Counted from the first letter of the stretch, positions 1 to 8,230 are shown. The stretch is DNA of 15,691 nucleotides from Kordiimonadaceae bacterium (GCA_014238195.1 JABABO010000063.1:1-15691), one strand, 5' to 3'. The notes: generated from the letters alone by a model not told the origin. Numbers and translations: made by a program.

Positions 1-1
1 A

Positions 2-442
2 AAACAGGCCAGCGCAGCAGAACAGGCCAGTGCAGCAAAACAGGCCAGCGCAGCAGAAAACGATACAAAATCACCAAATACTACCCAGAAAATGACCCGA
101 TCCGAGAAGCGCCGAAAACGCGTGATGGATAAATATGACTATACGGGTGCGAAACGTGACTGTGTGACAACCCGTTTGCTCAGGCACTCCCGCGTCATTG
201 ACGACAGCACCATTTTCTTTGAAGGACCTGGTAAAAAAGCGTATATGGTCAATTTACCGCGGCGCTGTTCGCGGCTGGCTTCCGAAGACCGATTTTCTTA
301 TACACTACGCGGTAGCAATCAGCTTTGCCGCCTTGATCTGATTACGGTGATTGATAGCTTTGGCCGTTCATGGGGGAGTTGCGGCATGGGTGAGTTTGAG
401 GAAATGGTGAAAAAGCCTAAGCCCAATGACTCTGACAAATAA
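2..442 (+). CDS. DUF6491-like envelope protein, 5' end outside window
   Basis: The reading frame is open from the left edge through the ATG at 92 to the stop at 442, so the gene is 5'-truncated here and the ATG at 92 is probably internal. Upstream of that codon the frame encodes three copies of a Q-A-S-A-A hexad linker followed by a polar stretch. After a basic run comes a compact domain with four cysteines (C24, C59, C79 and C97 counted from the ATG at 92) and the elements V-I-D-D-S-T-I-F-F, L-P-R-R-C and S-C-G-M-G-E-F. These resemble DUF6491, a family of small exported or lipoprotein-like proteins of unknown function in Proteobacteria. By inference the missing N-terminus carries a signal or lipoprotein sequence, and the Ala/Gln repeat is a flexible spacer to the folded domain. 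The family assignment is from memory of the motif pattern, and the function is unknown. Confidence 0.6.
   Translation, partial: KQASAAEQASAAKQASAAENDTKSPNTTQKMTRSEKRRKRVMDKYDYTGAKRDCVTTRLLRHSRVIDDSTIFFEGPGKKAYMVNLPRRCSRLASEDRFSYTLRGSNQLCRLDLITVIDSFGRSWGSCGMGEFEEMVKKPKPNDSDK
3..56 (+). repeat. three tandem 18-bp repeats inside the coding sequence
   Basis: The units lie at 3-20, 21-38 and 39-56 with consensus AACAGGCCAGCGCAGCAG. The first and third copies are identical and the second differs at two positions. In the gene's frame each unit encodes six residues of the type Q-A-S-A-A-E/K. Since the array reaches the window edge, further copies may lie to the left. The unit is a multiple of three, so changes in copy number would keep the frame. 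Confidence 0.9.
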
Positions 443-481
443 AAACTAATCTTTAGTTATAATCTTATGTAGGTCTTGTTA

Positions 482-509
482 CACTGCGTGCTGTTCGCCG
501 CACTGCGTG
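482..509 (+). promoter_or_regulatory. 9-bp direct repeat upstream of the RND operon, possible activator site
   Basis: CACTGCGTG occurs at 482-490 and again at 501-509, giving a 19-bp period on one face of the helix. A possible -10 element (TATAAA, 539-544) with a weak -35 (TTTATC, 515-520) follows just downstream, so the repeats would sit where an activator binds. LytTR-type regulators recognise pairs of 9-bp direct repeats, and a LytTR regulator is encoded nearby at 6287-7099. The repeat is seen directly. Its role is inference, and its spacing is a little shorter than the usual LytTR site. Confidence 0.35.
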
Positions 510-514
510 TGCAC

Positions 515-544
515 TTTATCGCATTTCACTATAGCTGATATAAA
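515..544 (+). promoter_or_regulatory. weak candidate promoter for the RND operon
   Basis: TATAAA at 539-544 is a fair -10 element, with TTTATC at 515-520 as a poor -35 and an 18-bp spacer. Downstream, the leader contains two small perfect inverted repeats: AGGTA/TACCT (545-549 and 555-559) and CGAGC/GCTCG (571-575 and 583-587). Either could be an operator or a leader hairpin. Confidence 0.3.
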
Positions 545-610
545 AGGTAGCTCATACCTGTCCTATGCAACGAGCATAAAAAGCTCGAATCCTTAGCGAG
601 GGGACTTAAA

Positions 611-3600
611 ATGAGTATCACTGAGAGAAGTTTAAAAAATCCAGCTGCGATATTAGTGTTAGCTATTATTGCTGTTTTAATCGGCGCTGTTATGTTAACG
701 CGCCTTCCCGTTCAGCTCTTTCCAGAGATCGAGCGCCCGCAACTTGCTGTTCAGACATTTTGGCGTGCGGCAAGCCCGTCAGAAATTGAATCTGAAATTG
801 TAGAACCCATTGAAGAGGTTATGTTAGGGATTCCAGGACTTGAGGAATTACGCACATTTTCAAACCCTGCTTTTGGCTGGGTGAATTTAGAATTTGCTCT
901 TGGCACGGATATGGACCGTACACTGCTTGAAGTCATCAGTCGCATTAACCGATTGCCACCCTTACCAGCTGACGCTGACCGTCCACGTGTCGTGCTTAAC
1001 GGCGGCGATGACACAGGTGAAACGCTGATTTATTTGTTCACTCAGTTCCGTGAAGATAGCAAGCTTCAGCCTTCAGAATATGTAAAATTTATCGAAGATA
1101 ACGTTGTCCCACGCTTTACAAGCATTGAAGGAATTGCCAATGTCGATATTCAGGCAGGCGCTGGCACTGGTGATCAGTTACAAATAGAATTTGACCCCAT
1201 TCGCGCGGCGGACCTTGGTATTGACCTTGCAAGCATTACTCGCCTTATCGGGCGAACAGTCGATAGCAGTGGCGGTTATCTTGAAGTTGGTCGCCGTCGT
1301 TATATGCTGAATTTCCAAGGTCGGTACGAACCTGAAGAACTTGCGAACCAGATTTTAGAATGGCGTGATGGTCGTCCTGTCACGCTGGGTGATATTGCCA
1401 CAGTGTCAATGACAACCCCTAAAGCCAACTCGGTCGTCTATCAAAATGGGAATCCAGCCATCGGTATGCGGGTGATGCGTGAAAGTGGCGCCAATGTCCT
1501 AAAAACTATAGACTTGCTTACTCAGGAGCTAGATATTTTAAATGCCACAGTCCTCGCTGAACAAGGCATAGCGATTGAGAAATCATTTGATCCGTCTGTC
1601 TTTATTAAACGCGCCATCACTTTACTCTCGGGTAATTTGCTGATTGGTATTATGTTTGCTATTGGTATTTTGTGGTTGTTTTTGCGTCAAGCACGCGCAA
1701 CTGCGTTGATCGCTTTAACCGTTCCCGTTTGTTTGCTCACCACAGTGATTATGCTGGGTATTTTTGGGCGTACCGTGAATGTCATATCACTGGCAGGGCT
1801 AGCCTTTGCAACAGGTATGGTGATGGATGCCGCGATTGTTGTGCTTGAAAATATTGTGAGGCTGAGGGAGCGCGGCGAAAAAGCAACGATGGCTTCGCTA
1901 CTGGGCGCTAATCAGGTTTGGGGGGCGTTGCTGGCCTCAACAGCAACGACAGTGGCGATCTTTGTACCAATTTTGTTTTTGGAAGATGTAGAAGGTCAGT
2001 TGTTTGCTGACTTAGCCCTTACGATTGCTATCGGGGTTGCTGTCTCGCTTGTTGTAGCGGCAACGGTTCTTCCTGTGGCGGCACTATACTTTATGAAAGA
2101 CTTACCAGTAACAGCAGGGACAGGGGAACGAGCAGGGCGTTGGGCATCAAAACTAATGGCCCTGACATCGACCAAAATGCGTCAAGCTATTTTGATTGTA
2201 TCTTTGTTTAGCGCAGCTATTGGTTTGAGCTATTATATGTTGCCTAATATGAATTATCTACCCCCTGTAAAGCGCGATGCTGTGGATGCTTTTATGATGT
2301 TCCCAAGTGGGGCCAACATCGAAATGATTGATGAAGAAGTTGTACAAAAAGTAGTTGAGCGTCTTGATCCCTATATGAAAGGTGAAAAAGAACCAGCGCT
2401 GAAGAATTATTACTTCATCACCTTTCCAAACGGACAAGGCGGTTCTGTCGGTATTCGCGCCAAAGATCAAAGCAAGGTAAAAGAATTAGAACGCCTTGTG
2501 AAAGAGGAAATTTTAGTTGATTTCCCAGATATTTTTGTTTTTGCGCAGCAAGGAAACTTGTTTGGTGGTTTTGGTGGCAATGGATCGGTGCAGCTGAATT
2601 TGCATTCCAGTGATCTTGATAGTTTGCGCGACGTTACCATGCAAGCCATGCGTATGATCAGCGAAGCACTACCGGGTGCGCAGGCACGCCCGAACCCAGA
2701 CCCTAATGTTATTTCGCCAGAGCTGAAGATTATTCCCAATGACCGCCGCCTTGCAGAAGTGGGTTATACGCGTGGTGAAATTGCCCGTATTGTACGCGCC
2801 CTTGGGGATGGCTTATGGCTGGGGGAGCATTTTGACGGTGAAAAACGTGTTGATATGATATTGAAAGCGCCCGATTGGAACGATCCAGAACTTTTGACCA
2901 GTGTTCCACTTGCAACGCCGCGCGGTGGCACTGTCCCCCTTGGTGAATTGGTGACGATTGAACGCGGTATTGGCCCTACATTTATCCAACGGGTGAACCG
3001 CCGCCGGACTGTGACGTTTAACATCAATCAGCCAGAGGGCATGCCCTTAGAAGATATGGTGACTGTTTTAAAAACCGAAGTAGAACCAAAATTACGGGCC
3101 TTATTACCTGCTGGGGCTACCATTTCCTATGGTGGCAGCGCTGATGCGCTTGACCGTGCCGTCTCATCACTAGCGATGAACTTTATACTTGCGCTTGGCC
3201 TATTGTTTATCATTCTGGCTGCACTTTTCCGCAGCGCAAAAGATGCTTTGATTGTGGTCTTTACGATCCCGCTTGCAACGGTTGGGGGGGTGATGGCATT
3301 GAATATTTTGAATATCTTCAGTTTTGCACCGCTTGACCTTCTTACGATGATTGGCTTTATTATTTTACTGGGTCTGGTCGTTAATAATGCAATTTTACTT
3401 GTCGCACAAACGCGTCGGGGTGAAGCTGAAGGTCTAAGCCGTGACGCTGCTGTTGAACGTGCCTTAAGTTTACGCATGCGCCCCATATTCATGAGCACAC
3501 TCACCAGCATTATGGGCATGTTGCCACTTGTATTATTCCCAGGCGCTGGTAGTGATATTTATCGCGGTATGGCTACAACGATTGTCGGCGGCATGAGTGT

Positions 3601-3718
3601 CTCAACCCTGTTCACGCTTGTGCTTTTACCGTGTTTATTGCGGATCACAGATTTTAAAAAATTATTATCAACTGATGAAAAGGGCAGCAATTCAGAGATA
3701 TTGTCTCCCGCAGAATAA
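611..3718 (+). CDS. RND efflux permease (AcrB/MdtB-like inner-membrane subunit)
   Basis: This is a 1035-residue inner-membrane proton-driven exporter, a normal length for the AcrB/AcrD/AcrF superfamily. It has an N-terminal membrane helix at about 13-30, a large periplasmic loop, a helix cluster at about 338-495, a second periplasmic loop and a final cluster at about 853-1010. The N-terminal P-V-Q-L-F-P-E-I motif and the R-M-R-P-I motif before the last helices are typical. In helix 4 the proton-relay site reads G-M-V-M-D406-A407-A, so only one of the two aspartates of AcrB (D407/D408) is present. In helix 10 the position of AcrB K940 is N925. AGGGG precedes the ATG at a suitable distance. The adaptor gene follows 47 bp downstream, and no outer-membrane channel gene is present, so a TolC-like partner elsewhere is assumed. 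The substrate cannot be told from the sequence. Hydrophobic drug export is more likely than metal export, because the metal-binding methionine pattern of CusA was not recognised. Confidence 0.93.
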   Translation: MSITERSLKNPAAILVLAIIAVLIGAVMLTRLPVQLFPEIERPQLAVQTFWRAASPSEIESEIVEPIEEVMLGIPGLEELRTFSNPAFGWVNLEFALGTDMDRTLLEVISRINRLPPLPADADRPRVVLNGGDDTGETLIYLFTQFREDSKLQPSEYVKFIEDNVVPRFTSIEGIANVDIQAGAGTGDQLQIEFDPIRAADLGIDLASITRLIGRTVDSSGGYLEVGRRRYMLNFQGRYEPEELANQILEWRDGRPVTLGDIATVSMTTPKANSVVYQNGNPAIGMRVMRESGANVLKTIDLLTQELDILNATVLAEQGIAIEKSFDPSVFIKRAITLLSGNLLIGIMFAIGILWLFLRQARATALIALTVPVCLLTTVIMLGIFGRTVNVISLAGLAFATGMVMDAAIVVLENIVRLRERGEKATMASLLGANQVWGALLASTATTVAIFVPILFLEDVEGQLFADLALTIAIGVAVSLVVAATVLPVAALYFMKDLPVTAGTGERAGRWASKLMALTSTKMRQAILIVSLFSAAIGLSYYMLPNMNYLPPVKRDAVDAFMMFPSGANIEMIDEEVVQKVVERLDPYMKGEKEPALKNYYFITFPNGQGGSVGIRAKDQSKVKELERLVKEEILVDFPDIFVFAQQGNLFGGFGGNGSVQLNLHSSDLDSLRDVTMQAMRMISEALPGAQARPNPDPNVISPELKIIPNDRRLAEVGYTRGEIARIVRALGDGLWLGEHFDGEKRVDMILKAPDWNDPELLTSVPLATPRGGTVPLGELVTIERGIGPTFIQRVNRRRTVTFNINQPEGMPLEDMVTVLKTEVEPKLRALLPAGATISYGGSADALDRAVSSLAMNFILALGLLFIILAALFRSAKDALIVVFTIPLATVGGVMALNILNIFSFAPLDLLTMIGFIILLGLVVNNAILLVAQTRRGEAEGLSRDAAVERALSLRMRPIFMSTLTSIMGMLPLVLFPGAGSDIYRGMATTIVGGMSVSTLFTLVLLPCLLRITDFKKLLSTDEKGSNSEILSPAE

Positions 3719-3765
3719 AAATAAACAAACATGAAAACAACAACGACATCGTACTAGGATATATC

Positions 3766-4941
3766 ATGACACACTATCAAAAGCGTTATACGCCTATATT
3801 AACATCATTGACGCGCACCCCTTTTAAGGCTTTGGGCCTGTGCGCTGTGGCAAGTTTCGCGCTTGCGATCTTAACCCCCTTACAAGTATCAGCCCAGCAA
3901 GGACCACCGCCTGCGCTTGTAGAAACAGCCAGTGCAGTTGACGAGAAGATGGCACCGCAAGTTTTTATGCCAGGCACAGTTGTCAGCCAAAATGATAGTC
4001 GTATATCAGCTGAGATTTCAGGCCGCATTATGTGGGTTGCCCTTGAAGGGACATTTGTGAATAAGGGCGAAAGCCTTGCAAAAATTGATGACCGTAATAT
4101 TCGATTGAATGTTCAGCGTGGCCGTTCAAAAGTGAAACAACTTGAAGCGAGGGTGAAATTCTTGAGCTCTGACTTAAGGCGTATCAAAGAACTGGCTGAA
4201 ATGGATAACACGCCTATTAGCCGTGTGGAAGAAGCTGTGAGCAGCTTGGCTGTGGGGGAAGAAGAACTGGCACAAGAACGTTTGCAGCTAGAACTCAGCG
4301 AAATAAATCTTGAGCGCACAGAGGTAAAAGCACCGTTCCCTGGCCGTGTTGTCGAACGGTTAACGGGTGACGGCGAATATGCGACGCCTGGACGTCAGCT
4401 TTTGCGCCTCGTTGATACTGAAAACTTGGAAGTCAGCGCTCAGGCCCCCGTGAATTTATCACATATTATATCAGACGGCGAAGATGTGACTTTACGGACG
4501 GGTGATACGATTACTGGCACAAATATTCGGGCGATTATTCCTGTGGGGGATACATATAGCCGTACGATGGAAATTCGTGTGAGCTTGCCTCAGCAGCAAA
4601 ATAATGGTCGCCAAAGCTATGTAGTTGGGGCGGCTGTGCAAGTTGGTTTGCCATCAACACGGGCCGAACAAGTCGTGGCAGTGCCGCGCGATGCGTTGGT
4701 TCTACGCAATGACGGAACATATATTTTCCGCATCAATGATGATGATACGGCTGAGCGTTTAGCCGTTAAAACAGGGGCTTCAAACGTGGGATATGTGGCT
4801 GTGACAGTGCTTAATCTGGGGGATAGCGCAGTCATTGCAAGCGGTGATAAGATTGTTGTGCGCGGCGGCGAACGTCTACGACCCGGTCAAAGCGTGCGCT
4901 ATCAGACAGAGGTTGCGCAATCGTTGGACGTGGACAGTTAA
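3766..4941 (+). CDS. RND periplasmic adaptor subunit (membrane fusion protein)
   Basis: This 391-residue protein links the RND permease to an outer-membrane channel. An N-terminal hydrophobic segment (about 20-40) ends at V-S-A before Q44-Q45, which looks like a signal peptide, with a slightly long basic n-region. The first half of the lipoyl (barrel-sandwich) domain is at about 75-108, with I-S-G-R-I and G-x-x-V-x-K-G-E-x-L. A helical hairpin of about 70 residues, rich in Glu, Arg and Leu, follows and leads back into the second lipoyl half (K-A-P-F-P-G-R-V). The beta-barrel and membrane-proximal domains make up the rest. An AGGA sits 8 bp before the ATG. The gene is downstream of its permease, the reverse of the common acrA-acrB order. 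Confidence 0.9.
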   Translation: MTHYQKRYTPILTSLTRTPFKALGLCAVASFALAILTPLQVSAQQGPPPALVETASAVDEKMAPQVFMPGTVVSQNDSRISAEISGRIMWVALEGTFVNKGESLAKIDDRNIRLNVQRGRSKVKQLEARVKFLSSDLRRIKELAEMDNTPISRVEEAVSSLAVGEEELAQERLQLELSEINLERTEVKAPFPGRVVERLTGDGEYATPGRQLLRLVDTENLEVSAQAPVNLSHIISDGEDVTLRTGDTITGTNIRAIIPVGDTYSRTMEIRVSLPQQQNNGRQSYVVGAAVQVGLPSTRAEQVVAVPRDALVLRNDGTYIFRINDDDTAERLAVKTGASNVGYVAVTVLNLGDSAVIASGDKIVVRGGERLRPGQSVRYQTEVAQSLDVDS

Positions 4942-5026
4942 AGCGTCTCTCGCTGGGTTGCTTAATTTACTCTCAATGTTAAAGTTTCTGAAAAACATCC
5001 TTGGCGAAAGCCGTGCAAATAAGCAT

Positions 5027-5049
5027 AATGCCCCTGCTAGGGGGGCATT
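5027..5049 (+). terminator. hairpin after the adaptor gene, possible weak terminator or processing site
   Basis: AATGCCCC (5027-5034) and GGGGCATT (5042-5049) form a perfect 8-bp stem with a 7-nt loop. Only three Ts follow, so it is not a full intrinsic terminator. It lies between the RND adaptor and the sensor kinase. It supports reading 4942-5149 as an untranslated spacer and could uncouple expression of the pump from that of the two-component system. Confidence 0.4.
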
Positions 5050-5149
5050 TGATGCATCTAAGCCTGATCGTCTTGCTGTTCCTATGACAGACACCAAGCT
5101 TAGTGGTCAAGGGTTTGGACAGGTCGAACACTTGGGAGCAGAAGCACAC

Positions 5150-6226
5150 ATGGACACATTGTTCAGTAATCGAAACCACACCTTTTGGATTTTCCAAATT
5201 TCAGGGTGGATGGGCTATATCATGGTGCGCGTGTTTCAGGGCATGACAGGAGGGCAACCATTTTGGGCATACTTTAAACTGGTGTTAACAGTCTGTTTGA
5301 TTGGCCTTATAATGACAACGGCGCTCAGGTACATTTACCGCATTGTGCGGCGCTTCCCTCTGCCGATTATACTGTTGTCGGTTATTATGCTCTGCACAGG
5401 GCTAGGGTTGTTGTTTTCATCGCTTGAAATGCCTTTTGCTACGTATTTTATTCCCGGTTTTGGTACACAGGTTGGGTTGGCACGGTTCGGCAATGCCATG
5501 TTTGAGGCCACAGCATTGTTTGCGTGGTCAGCGATTTATTTTGGTTACCATTATTATGCAGCATTTCAAGAACAGCAAGAAAAAGTATTAAAAGCCACAG
5601 CGATGGCACATCAGGCACAGCTAAAAATGTTGCGCTATCAGCTAAACCCGCATTTTCTGTTTAATACATTGAACGCTATTTCGACACTGGTTCTAGAAGG
5701 CATCAGCAATGACGCCAATAAAATGCTGACCAAACTGTCCAGCTTTTTGCGTTATACGTTGATTAATGAGCCGACGCAAAAAGTGTCGCTTGATCAGGAG
5801 ATTTATGCGCTAGGGCTGTACTTGGATATTGAAGAAGTGCGTTTCGGGGACCGTCTGAAAGTGGACTTTATCGTCACGGACCGCGCCCGTGATAAGATGA
5901 TTCCTTCACTGATCATGCAGCCCTTGATCGAAAATGCGATAAAATATGCTATTGCCCCCAGCATCGATGGCGGCACGTTAACCATTGGCGGGGATGTGAA
6001 ACGGGGGCGACTTGTACTGTTTTTGCGTGATACGGGCCCGGGGCTTGAAGACCCAAAAAAAATTGTCAAAAGCCAATCGGGATCGGGTGTAGGACTGGCA
6101 AATACTAAAGAACGTTTATTGCAAATTTACGGCGATGATCATATATTTAAACTTGAGAATTTGAGTCCAAAGGGCTTGAGTATTACCATTGACATACCAG
6201 CCCACACAGAAGAAAAATCAAAATAG
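5150..6226 (+). CDS. LytS/YehU-type sensor histidine kinase
   Basis: The product is a membrane-bound sensor kinase that would phosphorylate the LytTR regulator encoded next to it. From the ATG at 5150 it has 358 residues. The frame is open further upstream, with alternative ATGs at 4976 and 5084, but GGAG at 5135-5138 precedes only 5150, and the 5150 start gives the F-W-x-x-Q-I-S-G-W-M-G-Y opening typical of this family. About four membrane helices lie at roughly 17-135. A short helix leads to the His_kinase domain (PF06580 type), with the phospho-acceptor H168 in L-N-P-H-F-L-F-N-T-L-N. The ATPase part has the N-box E261-N262-A-I-K, D-T-G-P-G at 294-298 and G-S-G-V-G-L-A-N-T-K-E-R-L at 311-323. 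All catalytic motifs look intact. There is no separate periplasmic sensing domain, so the signal is probably sensed in or near the membrane. Given its location, envelope damage or a pump substrate is a reasonable guess. Confidence 0.9.
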   Translation: MDTLFSNRNHTFWIFQISGWMGYIMVRVFQGMTGGQPFWAYFKLVLTVCLIGLIMTTALRYIYRIVRRFPLPIILLSVIMLCTGLGLLFSSLEMPFATYFIPGFGTQVGLARFGNAMFEATALFAWSAIYFGYHYYAAFQEQQEKVLKATAMAHQAQLKMLRYQLNPHFLFNTLNAISTLVLEGISNDANKMLTKLSSFLRYTLINEPTQKVSLDQEIYALGLYLDIEEVRFGDRLKVDFIVTDRARDKMIPSLIMQPLIENAIKYAIAPSIDGGTLTIGGDVKRGRLVLFLRDTGPGLEDPKKIVKSQSGSGVGLANTKERLLQIYGDDHIFKLENLSPKGLSITIDIPAHTEEKSK

Positions 6227-6286
6227 ACGCTTGTGACTTTGCAGGAAATGCATGGTAAAGAATTAGAATGAAGAACGGATAGCTTT

Positions 6287-7099
6287 ATGACAAAAATACG
6301 CGCTTTGTTGGTGGATGATGAACCCCTTGCTATTCGGGGCTTAAAAATTCGTTTACAAGCTTTTGAAGACCTTGAAGTGATCGGCACTTGCGCCAATGGC
6401 CGTGAAGCGGTGAAAGACATAAAAGCGCAAAAACCTGATCTGGTATTTCTGGATATTCAAATGCCAGGCTTTGATGGTTTTTCGGTTTTAAAAAGTCTGG
6501 TCGGCGAAGCAGAATTGCCGTTGGTGATTTTTGTAACGGCTTATGATGAATATGCCCTAGAAGCCTTTAAAGCCCATGCCCTTGATTATCTGCTGAAACC
6601 TGTTGACGAAGATCGTTTAATGGAAGCCATGATGCGGGTGCGCGAAAGTATTAGCAAACGCACAGCGATTGAACAAAATAGCAGGCTGGTTACCTTGATT
6701 GAAAATATGGAGAACCCACCTGTTGACGCCCTAACCGCTATTTTGGAAGAAACAACAGACTTTAAAGATGATCGCTTTGATCCACATTTGCGGATTAAAG
6801 ATCGCGGCCATATTACCATTGTTGATGTCGCTGATGTTGAGTATATTGATGCGGCAGGGGACTATATGTGTATCCATGTGGGGCAGCGCACTCATATTCT
6901 GCGCGAAACAATGAAAACCATGCAAAAACGCCTCGACCCTAAGGTTTTTCAGCGTATCCACCGCTCCAGCATCATCAACCTTGATAAAGTCAAAGAAGTG
7001 CGCCCGCATTCAAACGGCGAATGTTTCCTAACCCTGATGAATGGCACCGAGCTAAAAGTCAGCCGGTCCTACAAAGACGTTGTTGGCCGCTTTATGTAG
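6287..7099 (+). CDS. LytTR-family DNA-binding response regulator
   Basis: This 270-residue cytoplasmic regulator is the partner of the preceding kinase. The receiver domain (about 4-120) has the acidic pair D10-D11, phospho-acceptor D56 in L-V-F-L-D-I-Q-M-P-G, T84 and K104 in Y-L-L-K-P-V-D. A linker of about 45 residues leads to a LytTR DNA-binding domain (about 170-268), with the family motifs V-E-Y-I-D-A-A-G-D-Y, F-Q-R-I-H-R-S-S-I-I-N and L-K-V-S-R-S-Y. The gene starts 60 bp after the kinase stop and probably shares its transcript. Regulation of the upstream RND operon and of itself is inferred from position. The 9-bp direct repeat at 482-509 is a candidate target. Confidence 0.93.
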   Translation: MTKIRALLVDDEPLAIRGLKIRLQAFEDLEVIGTCANGREAVKDIKAQKPDLVFLDIQMPGFDGFSVLKSLVGEAELPLVIFVTAYDEYALEAFKAHALDYLLKPVDEDRLMEAMMRVRESISKRTAIEQNSRLVTLIENMENPPVDALTAILEETTDFKDDRFDPHLRIKDRGHITIVDVADVEYIDAAGDYMCIHVGQRTHILRETMKTMQKRLDPKVFQRIHRSSIINLDKVKEVRPHSNGECFLTLMNGTELKVSRSYKDVVGRFM

Positions 7100-7127
7100 G
7101 GGAGGTATAATGCTATTTTTCACACAT

Positions 7128-7784
7128 TTACTTTTTAAGATGCATGGCTTTGTAATCGCGGATCATTTTTTGGTAAATCCCATATTCCTTAAAGTCATCG
7201 ACTGCCCTCGAAAATGCTGTTAAATATGGGTCTTCCAGCAACGTTATTTCATAACCAGAAGAAGAGCCAGTAGGATCAATAGTAGCATATATGCCGTGTG
7301 TGTTTATGTTAAATACTTTACTGGCTTCGGAGGATGGCAGACGATATGTTGAAGTATTCCATTTATGTGTATTAAAATTCAGGAAGCTTGATTGTGATGC
7401 CGCATTTTGGAAATGCTTGTTAGTGGATTGTTTCAGCATTGATAATGCAGGCTTACCTAAAAACAACCTCATATCATAGTCAGAAGCCCCAGCTTTAATA
7501 TTATTTTTTGACAATCCCCCTATTATCCAATCAGCTAAAGATAAAACAGCACCATCATCTAGAAAAATGTAAGAGCCTTCAAGGGCATCTTGAAGCGGTA
7601 TATTATGTGGCATTTGTTGCGGTGATATCTGAGGATAAACAGGTACTTTCAATACTTTATTCAAAGATAATATATCATTTTGTGGAATTACCGTCTGAGC
7701 GTGACTGGCTACAGAGGTAGTGAAAAATAAATAAATACAAGCCCTTGTTAAGTATGGCCAAAATTTAGGGGTAAATGAAAACAC
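7128..7784 (-). CDS. exported protein with resemblance to a solute-binding (SBP_bac_3) C-lobe
   Basis: The product is a 218-residue protein with a signal peptide: a hydrophobic stretch at about 15-28 ending S-H-A before Q30. The start is a GTG. There is no in-frame ATG between it and an upstream stop, and it begins 2 bp after the preceding gene's stop, which suggests translational coupling. I did not recognise a specific family. The last 35 residues (D-P-Y-L-T-A-F through D-F-K-E-Y-G-I-Y-Q-K-M-I-R-D-Y) look like the end of family-3 periplasmic amino-acid binding proteins, and a G-S-Y-I element around residue 70 could be the start of the second lobe. At 218 residues it is short for a full two-lobe binding protein, and no permease or ATPase is nearby, so it would be an orphan binding protein. 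It converges with the response regulator gene, with 28 bp between the stops. Confidence 0.6.
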   Translation of the reverse strand: MFSFTPKFWPYLTRACIYLFFTTSVASHAQTVIPQNDILSLNKVLKVPVYPQISPQQMPHNIPLQDALEGSYIFLDDGAVLSLADWIIGGLSKNNIKAGASDYDMRLFLGKPALSMLKQSTNKHFQNAASQSSFLNFNTHKWNTSTYRLPSSEASKVFNINTHGIYATIDPTGSSSGYEITLLEDPYLTAFSRAVDDFKEYGIYQKMIRDYKAMHLKK

Positions 7785-7786
7785 GC

Positions 7787-8224
7787 TTAAATGCTTTTCT
7801 TCATACGGCTAGTATATTGATTTAACTGTGCGCTTGCGACTAATGTTTTGGTGCTACCTGTCATCTTGTACGCATCACATTGCACAATAGAGATTGTATT
7901 TTTCATAGATAACACCCGTGCGCGCCCTTCAAAGGTCCCAGCTTTTAACGCGGTAAATACATTCATATTATAATTAAACGTAACTGCAGAGCGCAGATTT
8001 TTTGCATGACAAACCGTAGCAAAACCAGCTGTGATGTCCATTAATGATAAAACAACAAAACCCTTAAAATTACCGAAGGAATCAATCAATGAAGGGTGTG
8101 ATTGAATAGTGATAACACACTCTGCCTCATCAAGATTTGTAATTTTCGGCTGTAAATTTCTTAAGTATTCATCACTGCCCAATATTTTCTGAAAATGGTC
8201 AATGGATGTTAATGTTTTTGTCAT
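7787..8224 (-). CDS. hotdog-fold protein, PaaI-thioesterase-like
   Basis: The 145-residue product has a single hotdog domain like PaaI/YbgC-type acyl-CoA thioesterases. Members hydrolyse aryl- or acyl-CoA esters in the cytoplasm. The central helix reads G-F-V-V-L-S-L-M-D63-I-T-A-G-F-A, matching the family's L-x-D-x-x-x-G-x-A with D63 at the usual catalytic acid position. The common H-G-G before that helix is K54-G55-F56 here, so the His and one Gly are missing, and catalysis is not assured. The C-terminal strands end L-V-A-S-A-Q-L, a typical family ending. No signal peptide is seen. AAGGAT lies 8-9 bp before the ATG, within the end of the protease-like gene, with a 6-bp gap. Its presence in an otherwise exported/peptide operon is unexpected. 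Confidence 0.68.
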   Translation of the reverse strand: MTKTLTSIDHFQKILGSDEYLRNLQPKITNLDEAECVITIQSHPSLIDSFGNFKGFVVLSLMDITAGFATVCHAKNLRSAVTFNYNMNVFTALKAGTFEGRARVLSMKNTISIVQCDAYKMTGSTKTLVASAQLNQYTSRMKKSI

Positions 8225-8230
8225 CGTCCA

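Noticed and set aside
3..56. Start of a CRISPR array
   Set aside because: The 18-bp units abut each other without spacers and are in frame inside a coding sequence.
438..470. Terminator after the DUF6491-like gene (AACTAA/TTAGTT)
   Set aside because: The stem is only 6 bp of A/T pairs and no T-run follows.
2258..3519. Several minus-strand frames within the RND permease gene
   Set aside because: The plus-strand permease is full length with clear motifs; the opposite frames have no start signals or domains.
4835..5149. N-terminal extension of the sensor kinase
   Set aside because: The frame is open, but the first part overlaps the adaptor gene, the remainder lacks ribosome-binding sites and contains a hairpin, and the family's normal N-terminus begins at 5150.
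7291..7720. Small plus-strand frames opposite the exported protein gene
   Set aside because: They lie antisense to a gene with a signal peptide and operon spacing, and show no recognisable domain.
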